Shown here: positions 57,072-64,000 of the stretch, piece by piece
How positions within the stretch are numbered: the stretch's first letter is position 1
How the letters are laid out: the number at the start of each line of letters is the position of its first letter
Source: Nannochloris sp. 'desiccata'
Taxonomy: Eukaryota > Chlorophyta > Trebouxiophyceae > Chlorellales > Chlorellaceae
Assembly: GCA_019044685.2 (NCBI GenBank)
Contig: JAGTXX020000005.1
Span: forward strand, 682,001-746,000
Length of the DNA stretch: 64,000 bases
Direction: 5' to 3'
Notes under the pieces: generated by a model
Databases searched by the model: none
Told to the model about the DNA's origin: nothing
Seen by the model: only the letters and a program-made list of their open reading frames with translations
Translations under genes and position numbers: made by a program

Positions 57072-59429
57072 ATGGCAGGCAACGTGCGTATCCAAGCTTA
57101 TGAAGCTACTCTTCCGAACTCTATGATAATGCGCAGCCTTGAGATTGATGCTTAATTAAGCCAAACTTATGAAAATCTTTTGTTGATTGCTTTTTGCAGG
57201 GAGGGATTCCCCAGCAGGACCTCAATAACGCCATGGGTACGTACTCATCTCATAACTCGGCTGCACATAGGGACGGGCTTGTTCAAAGAAACAACGCTGC
57301 AAGGATGAACTTCCTAACCTTCTCATATAAATATATTTTGGATCACCGTCTTTTGAATCACCACTACTTACTAACCTTTCCCCTTCTTCTTGACCCTCAC
57401 CGCAGCTGCCCAGCAAGGACAAGGAAGCCAATTCACATCTCCAGGCGCCTCTGCAGGAACCAACACCACCGGAGGCCACAGCGCTGCAACCATCGCTGCC
57501 ATAAACGCCCGTGTTCAAGGCAAGATCTACGCCACGAATTTCTACAGAATTGCATGGAAAGACACACTGCAACATGCTCGAGATCTCTACCCTGATGCCA
57601 AGGCCATACTAGATGCTGTGCATACGAGAGTTCAGGCCGCAGCAGTAGAGCAACTTGCTAACCCACAAGGATTACAAACTTTCACTGTCGCTGCCCGAAG
57701 AGAATTAACAAGCGCATTAGGTCAGCGCGCTCAAAGTCCAATTGATTTTTTCATTAAACGATTGAAATTGGTACAGACAAGTGGAAATCCTGACGGACAG
57801 CATACACATCGTCAGAATGCACAAGATGTCACTGCGTTGCAACAGCAACAAGCACAGCAGGCGCAAGGTCAACAACAACGACAACAACAACAATATAATG
57901 CTCAACAACAACAACAGTTTGCTCAGCAGCAACAGGCACAGGCCCAACAGCAGCAATATTATCAACAGCAACTGATGGCACAACAGCACGGGTACTCTCA
58001 ACATCAACAACCGTCAGGAATACAGCCAGTATACAATCCTGCTAATGCTGGTCCTGCTGCTGTTTCTGCTGGTATGTATGCCCACCAACAGCAAGCAGGT
58101 ATGATGATGAACCCTGTAGTGACTTCTGCGCCCGGAGCTATGGCTGGTGCCCATCCTCAATTGCAGCACTATGCAGCAGGCACGAACCTGATGACTGCCG
58201 CACAGCAGCAACAACTAGGACACCCCCAAAGGCATTTTCAAGCGGGATCTCCAGTACCTCCTGCTGCAGCAGCAACAAATTCACAAGGGGGGAAGCCTCC
58301 AAAGGCACCCAAAGGTGGAAAACGTGCAGCTGAAGGTGAGGCTGGCGGCGGTGGCGCAGGTGGTGATGGAGAAGGAAAATCTGCACCGAAACGCGTCAAA
58401 GCAGCTGCTGCTCCTCGTAAAAAGAAAGCTCAAGATTCTGATGCAGATGAAGATGTTGCTGATAAAATTAAAGTGGGAGACGAGCTTCTTGTTGACCTCC
58501 AAGCAGAAACTGACGCGGCTATGGAGGGTATAGGCAATCGGAGAACACTGCAACTACCAACTGTCCCTGGCGGACAATCTTGGGATGATGGGTACCAATA
58601 TTTATCAGCATGGAGGTTGACAAATGAAGTGTTACTGCAAAGAAAAGAGAAAATGCCGGGAGCAGCAGCGTTGAGTGGCGCTGCTGGGGTAGTCGATTTT
58701 TTAGAGCCAAGTACGTTAAGAGCGTTGCAATTAGGCTTTACATCACATGCAGCTGAGGTCATGCGTCGTGCAGCACAGGCTGCAAAACACCGCGCATCTT
58801 CTTCTGCTGCACAAAGGCGTCAAGAGTTTGTTGCAAGTGGAGAGGATGCGAGAAGAGGTCTTGGTGATATCCGACGTGCTGCTGAGAAGATTGCAGCTGA
58901 TAAAGCAGCTTTAGAACGTGAAGAACTCATGAAAAAGGCACAGAGTAAACGTGCTGATGAGGAAACGAGAGAACGCGCTCAAAAGGCAAGAGCAGAGATG
59001 GCAGGACAGCAACAAGCAAGTGCTGCAAATAAAGCAATTGCTGCTACTTTGGGAGGAGGGAAAGGAGCGAAATGGTCGAAATGGAGTGGCATCGGGGCTG
59101 CAGGTGCTGCTGCTGGGAAGACGAAAGAGAAAGGCGCTAAAGGAGATGCAACTGCCGATAAAACCTCTGCAGATGGCGATGGTGAAGGTGGTGCTGGTGG
59201 TTTGAAAAATTTAGCTACATCTCGATCCCGTGGAGATTTAGGGTCTGCTGCTGGTGGTACTGGTGCTGCCAATAACGTAGGTTCTTTAGGTGCTGGTACC
59301 AGTGCTGTAGATGCATCAGGGTTAGAAAGTACGGATATTCAATTACAAGATTTGATTGTCGCTTTGCAGCAAGATCCAACGTATTGCAAGAGTATGTTGT
59401 TGTATCGATTATTGAATGGGTTGAACTAA
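57072..59429 (+). CDS. TAF4: TFIID subunit TAF4
   Basis: Inferred exons 57072-57083, 57201-57237 and 57406-59429 (690 residues; phases 0 and 1, GT-AG) start with MAGNGGIPQQDLNNAM. The C-terminal TAF4 domain is recognisable: a histone-fold half (FLEPSTLRALQLGFTSHAAE), the helical linker EREELMKKAQSKRADEETRE with KARAEMAGQQQASAANKAIA, a Gly-rich break, and the final histone-fold half ending DIQLQDLIVALQQDPTYCKS and LLYRLLNGLN. TAF4 pairs with TAF12 in TFIID. The N terminus has a helical block (residues about 40-120) that may serve as the co-regulator-binding region, then poly-Gln and a basic Gly/Lys segment. The tiny first exon is the least certain part. Confidence 0.82.
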
Positions 59430-59639
59430 GTCTAGAAAAGTTAATTCAAGTATTCAGATAATGTAGGTGATAGTTCTCTCAATTTAAGTAATGTGCATGC
59501 GTTCTCAGCAGCGGATCAATCAATCAATACATATCGATAAATAGTGTGGGTGCAAAAAATGGATACTAGTCGTTTTTTTTTTCTTTAATCAATTTTATTC
59601 CACTATATTCATCGATTAATGGGATCTACTCGCATATTA

Positions 59640-61988
59640 TTATTTGGAAGCAAATGAAAAGATACCAGGCCACGATTCAGAGGTATCACCACTTCTACCG
59701 CTGCCTCTACCGCCAAGCAATTTCAAATTGTCGTTGCCGTCTGCTGCTGCAGATGACGGAGCTAAGCTGGGTTCACTTACAGGAGGTGCAGGAGTGTTGG
59801 AACTATATTTTTCTTGCATATAAAGCTGTTCTTTCCATCTCTCTAATCTACTCTCTACTTCAGAAGCAACTGCGTTGCATGTCTCTCTGAGCAGTGGCTC
59901 AGCTGCCGGGCTCCCAGTAGAAGCGGCAGCACCGGCAAACGTATTAGTAGCAGCAGTGTTAGAAATAGTACCGCTTGGGGGTCTACGAGGGATTTCAAGA
60001 GCAGAAGGTATATGTATATGATTATGATGCTCTTTCTGATGGGTTTCGGAAGAAAGTCTGAGGACTTGTTCTTCTTTTACTGCCTCGAATGTAGCATGTA
60101 TCGCTCCACCGGGGCTAGGACCCTCAAGGTGTACTGCAGCCTCAAGATGGCGGCGCTGCATCTCTGAAGCAGCACGGGAACTGTCACGACGAGCACATGC
60201 TAGTAAGACTTGTTCTTTTCGAGCTTCTTCAGCTGCCTCCAACGCCTGGCGCTCTTTTTGTGTCAGGGCTCTGTCGAAAATGAAAAAAGAAAAAAGAAAA
60301 ATGAGTTTTAACCACACCGTTTGAACTAAATTACCAAAAAGGTAATATATGATATGTTGAAGTAAAGTTTAAGACTATACTTACTTGATACGTTCTTCCA
60401 CCATGGCTTGTTTCCGCAAAACAGCTTCATGTTGCTCTTCTGCCTTCCGTCGGTCTGCAGCGGCTGCTCTGATGGCAGCATCAATGGCTCCTCTGCGCGC
60501 CTTGGCTTCCTCTTCTGCGTCAGCAGCATCTTTCCTTTTCAAACCTATTTCATCAGTTAATAGTGCATTCTCTGCTTGCAACTCCTTCCTTCTCATCTGC
60601 TCTTCACTGCAATGCTTTTGAGCCTCCCGCAAGCGGCGCTCCTCAAAAATTGCTCGATCATACGCAGACTGTGCTGCAGCTTCTGCATCAGCTGCTTTGC
60701 GTGTCGCTTCTTCTGCTTCTTTAAGTGCGACAGATGCTCGAGCTGCAGCTTGACCACATTCCACTGATGCTTCATGCTTTTCTTTTGCCAGCTGGGCTCT
60801 TTCTTTGGCCAAAGCTTCTCTCGCATTCTGTTCATTTGCTTCTGCTCTTTTCAAAATGTCTTCTCTTGCTTCTAAATCTGCCGATTCACGTCGCAAATCC
60901 TGCCTGCATGACTGTAAGTCTGCCCGTTCTCTTTCAACCCGGGCCGCCAATGCTGCCACTGCCGCCTCTCTTCCGCTAAGCTCGCTCGACCGAGCATCCA
61001 ACCTTGCAGACTTGTTTCCAACAACGCGTTCTTTTGCTTCTGCGTTCCTTTCACGCATGATTGCTTTTGCCTCTCTCCTCTGACATTCAAGAAAAGCCCT
61101 TTGTACCTTGGCAGCTTCAGTGTCAACAGCAGCTTGAGCCTTTGCAAGAGCATTTTCTCTGTGTTTTAAAGCATCGTGCAGCATTTCAGCTTCCCTGAGA
61201 CGGGCTGAAGCTTCTGTTGCTGCCTCACGAGCGATTTGAGCTTCTCTACGAGCTGCATCGCGCTCAGCAGCAGTAGATTCTGCTCGTGCACAGGCTTCAC
61301 GAAGCATGCAACTAGCCTTGTCAAGCTTACCCAATGCTGCATCACGGTCTTCGCGCATGGATGCGAGCTGCTCTCGAAGCTCAGCGGCAGCAGCCGCTGC
61401 TTCCCGTTGTGCTTTTTGAGCTGCCTGGAGTGCAGAATGAGTATCCGCCAGTTGTACCTCTGCCACTTTTGCACGTGCTGAAAGCGATGCTTCTAGTTGG
61501 ACATGCTGCGCTTCGTGAGCGTGCACTTCAGCTGCCAGGGCAGCCTTCTCCCTCTCTTGTTGTGCCACCACGGCGGCTCCTTCTTTCAGTTTTGCCGCCA
61601 ACCTGGAGACTGTTCCTGCAGCCTCTACCAAGGTTGGAGGGAAATCGGAAGAAATTACTTCACGGTGATATGCTTTTATTTCATCTTGAGAGCCACATAA
61701 CTCCCAGGAGTTGTCCAGTTTCTGTTTGTTAATTGAAGGGGAGTGGGTGGGAGAGGATGAGGCCGGACCCGCTCCTATGCTTAGAACAGGAGATACAGGC
61801 ATTCTCGCAAGTTTCACCCTGAAATATGACAGAGATAGATTGAAGATTAGTGTAAAAAAATAGAAAATTAAAAAGAAGCCTCGATACCTCTTGAATGAAA
61901 CTGACCTGGGAGCGTCGTCAGATGTTCTGTTCCATGGCTGCCGTTCAGAGCCATAAAGGCGAGGAGATATATCAGCCGCGTCATCCAT
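59640..61988 (-). CDS. Long coiled-coil protein
   Basis: Inferred exons 61988-61888, 61818-60385 and 60270-59640 give 721 residues (both junctions phase 2, GT-AG). After a short N terminus (MDDAADISPRLYGSERQPWN) and a Ser/Pro segment, residues about 110-590 are almost unbroken Ala/Glu/Arg/Lys heptads, a very long coiled coil. The C-terminal 130 residues are Ser/Pro/Thr-rich with one further helix (VASEVESRLERWKEQL). No catalytic motif is present. Coiled coils of this type occur in centrosomal, basal-body, Golgi and cytoskeletal proteins; none can be chosen. The first intron is 69 nt, divisible by three and without stops, so its retention would insert a hydrophobic segment. Confidence 0.78.
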
Positions 61989-62419
61989 GATATTGTTATG
62001 ATTATACGTAGAGTCAATTGAGAGGGAGTGGTCTAAGAATCGTAGAAGTACTCAATGGCGGGCTGACATGTGTGATGGCAAATTAATTTCACTTGGGGTC
62101 AAAAATCCGAATTTCTCCCTCTATCCGGCGATAAATGAGCAGTATATGATTATTTGTAATTGGGTTAAATAACGAACTCGACAGTTCATGCCAAATATCT
62201 GGGCTTTTCCCCGGTGAACGGTCGCCGCCCCTGTTCAACTTGAAATGACAGCTCAAGTCAGTTTGACTTTTTGAAGTTGAGAAGCAAAGTCATCTTTTAA
62301 ACGACACTCGACGTATGGATCTGCCTATATAAAATAACACTGCTATTTGTGCGGCAACAAGCCCGAAGATTTTCAAATGGACTTTGAAAATCGAAAATCA
62401 CAATTTCAAAGCTTGGCCT
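61989..62419. other. Intergenic, divergent promoter region
   Basis: About 430 bases between the coiled-coil gene (minus) and TXNDC9 (plus). TATATAAAAT at 62326-62335 is a candidate TATA box for TXNDC9. Confidence 0.45.
62326..62335 (+). promoter_or_regulatory. Possible TATA box of TXNDC9
   Basis: TATATAAAAT lies about 45-90 bases upstream of the candidate start codons. Confidence 0.35.
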
Positions 62420-63192
62420 ATGGCCAGGCCATGCAGGCAGCAGCTGAGGACTATAAAAATGCAAGTTGATGCTGTGCATCTCAGTGCTATCCAGGCAAAC
62501 TGTTGTGCAAACTGTTCCCAACCACTCTTAAAACGATCAATGATCAAGATCACTTCTATTTTTTCCAAACTTTGCTACAGGAGCTTCTAGCTGCTGAAGC
62601 TGCTGCATCAGCCCTACCAACACATCAACATGTCGACATAGATGACCTTCTTAACGACCCTGACCTTGAAAAACTCCACGCCGAGCGTTTAGCAGCTCTC
62701 CAGCAGGAAGTTGAAAAACGCTCCGCCATGCAACGCAAAGGTCACGGCACATACGAGGAGGTTGCAGAGGGTGATTTCCTTGAGATTGTGACTCAAACAC
62801 CACTCGTAGTAGTTCACTTCTTCCATAGAGATTTTGACAGGTGTAAAGTTCTGGATAAACATTTTACCGCTCTCTGTCAAAAACATTTTGCTACTCGGTT
62901 TATTAAAATATCGGCCCCAGATGCTCCTTTTTTCACTGAGAAACTGCAAGTTCGTACCCTCCCTTGCATTGTTTCATTCATTGATGGCGTCGCCGGTGAT
63001 CGTGTTGTAGGTTTTGATGAATTAGGGGGCAAAGATGATTTTCCGACTGAGAGGTTGGAGAACAGATTATTTAAAGGTGGAGCAGTGAAGCCTGCACCGA
63101 TCGTCGTTGATGAGCAGCCTAGTAGGACAATGCGTCAAGGATTTAATCAACTAAAAAAGACTGAATCTGACGAAGACTCGGATTTCGATTAA
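62420..63192 (+). CDS. TXNDC9: TXNDC9 (phosducin-like protein 3) family
   Basis: The main exon 62581-63192 is secure: VDIDDLLNDPDLEKLHAERL, GHGTYEEVAEGDFLEIV, a thioredoxin fold with FFHRDFDRCKVLDKHFTALC, FIKISAPDAPFFTEKLQVRT and LPCIVSFIDG, then VVGFDELGGKDDF and an acidic C terminus. As in the family the CxxC redox motif is reduced to a single Cys. TXNDC9/PLP3 helps the CCT chaperonin fold tubulin and actin. The first exon is uncertain. The acceptor before 62581 needs a phase-0 exon; ATG 62420 to 62464 with donor GTTGAT fits in phase but the donor is weak, and another donor (GTGCAT) a few codons on is possible. TGTAA is at 63234. Confidence 0.85.
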
Positions 63193-63408
63193 CTAGAAAA
63201 CTTAATTTATTATCTATCATATCAATATTGATATGTAAAATTTTAAAATTTCTGTCAAGTTCACAAAGCACTTTAATAATTAATGGAGCAGTCACGAAGA
63301 AAAAAAAGACCAGCGTCAAATCACCAAAGTAAAATTCTCTTTATTTTTAGGCACGCAGCAATATTAATCACGGAAAAATGTCAAAACCTTAATATTTAAA
63401 TACTTAAA

Positions 63409-64000
63409 TTAAACTCCATGTCTCCCTGCCGCTGCAGCAGCTGTCGGTGACATTAACAATTCAATGCCACTACTGTCGCTTCCTCCCATCATATTTGGAT
63501 TACAAGAGCCACTACCAGTGCCAGTAGGCATCACAGGATGTGGCTGTAACGCTGCTTCTACGTTGCCATTATCCCAGTATTCAGCAAATCCATTTTTCAG
63601 GTACCAATCCACTGTTTTCTTCAACCCCTCTTCCCAGGTTGTGCTCTCCTTCCATCCCAACTTCATTAATTTATTATCACATATATAATATCTTCGATCA
63701 TTAAATGCTCTATCCCGTACATGCGTGATCGTTTCACTTGGCTCTAATCCGAATAAAGCGCATATATCTGTGGCCACATCGGTGACAGAGCGTTCTTTTT
63801 GTGTTCCAATATTGTAAACTTCACCAGGATTCCCTTTATGCAAGACCATATCAAAGGCCTCAGCCACGTCTTCTACATACAAGTACGATCGGATAGATTG
63901 CCCATCTCCATGGATGGGTAATTCTGAACCCCGAGAGGCTAATAAAGTGAATTTTGGGATCATCTTCTCAGGAAATTGATGAGGACCGTACACGTTGTTG
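63409..64000 (-). CDS. UDP-glucose 4,6-dehydratase (RHM N-terminal type), 5' part outside window
   Basis: The C-terminal 196 residues run in from the right edge. They match the dehydratase domain of plant RHM and bacterial RmlB: NVYGPHQFPEKMIPKFTLLA, IHGDGQSIRSYLYVEDVAEA, GEVYNIGTQKERSV, FNDRRYYICDNKLMKLGW and TTWEEGLKKTVDWY, then EAALQPHPVMP as in plant RHM. The enzyme makes UDP-4-keto-6-deoxyglucose, precursor of rhamnose. The NAD-binding and catalytic YxxxK part lies beyond the window. The protein stops after a 30-residue Gly/Ser tail, so the reductase/epimerase domain fused in land-plant RHM is absent here and must be a separate gene. Confidence 0.92.
   Translation of the reverse strand, partial: NNVYGPHQFPEKMIPKFTLLASRGSELPIHGDGQSIRSYLYVEDVAEAFDMVLHKGNPGEVYNIGTQKERSVTDVATDICALFGLEPSETITHVRDRAFNDRRYYICDNKLMKLGWKESTTWEEGLKKTVDWYLKNGFAEYWDNGNVEAALQPHPVMPTGTGSGSCNPNMMGGSDSSGIELLMSPTAAAAAGRHGV

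Noticed and set aside
59640..61988. Specific centriolar identity (for example FBF1) for the coiled-coil protein
   Set aside because: Only generic Ala/Glu/Arg heptads support it; no diagnostic segment is visible.

Overview
The window is nuclear DNA of a photosynthetic eukaryote, most likely a green alga (Viridiplantae, probably a chlorophyte). Genes carry short GT-AG introns (about 50-280 nt). The content is green-lineage: a BRUTUS/HRZ hemerythrin E3 ligase, a molybdenum-cofactor sulfurase, a Cnx1E-only molybdenum insertase (separate from the G domain, as in Chlamydomonas), a plastid-type DUF1995 protein, an atypical tandem-domain E2F, an AP2-like domain and a plant RHM-type UDP-glucose 4,6-dehydratase. 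TGTAA, the usual chlorophyte polyadenylation signal, lies shortly after several stops (5865, 29303, 42304, 45762, 63234). The proteins are rich in Ala, Gln, Gly and Ser runs. The species cannot be named from the sequence alone.

Layout. 1-16.7 kb: GH32 invertase (partial, -), Moco sulfurase (+), two unrecognised low-complexity proteins (-), Cnx1E (-), DUF1995 plastid protein (+), kinesin-14 (-). 17-32 kb: LARGE-like GT49 glycosyltransferase (+), DNL zinc finger (-), BRUTUS (+), E2F7/8-like repressor (+), a six-exon secreted Cys-rich protein (-). 32-48 kb: LOV hybrid histidine kinase (+), secreted Ser-rich protein (-), a receptor-like kinase with a carbohydrate-binding-like ectodomain (+), NSUN5 (-), BRO1-domain protein (+), GPI-type KRE6/SKN1 protein (+). 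48-64 kb: a four-exon chromatin protein joining Tudor, AP2-like and LSD1-type oxidase modules (-), a degenerate COQ7-like protein (+), ISCA1 (-), METTL5 (+), a 78-residue membrane protein (-), TAF4 (+), a long coiled-coil protein (-), TXNDC9 (+) and the UDP-glucose 4,6-dehydratase (-, partial).

These are mostly independent housekeeping and signalling genes, not a cluster. Links worth noting are two molybdenum-cofactor genes within 6 kb, several wall or glycan genes (KRE6, LARGE-like, CBM-kinase, RHM-type, GH32), and near-perfect alternation of coding strand. The most unusual items are the Tudor/AP2-like/LSD1 fusion, the CBM-like receptor kinase, the COQ7-like protein that has lost half its metal ligands, and a structured element shared by the 3' ends of two genes.

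Many gene models were assembled by hand from splice signals and reading-frame phase. Exon joins are inferred, not confirmed by transcripts.
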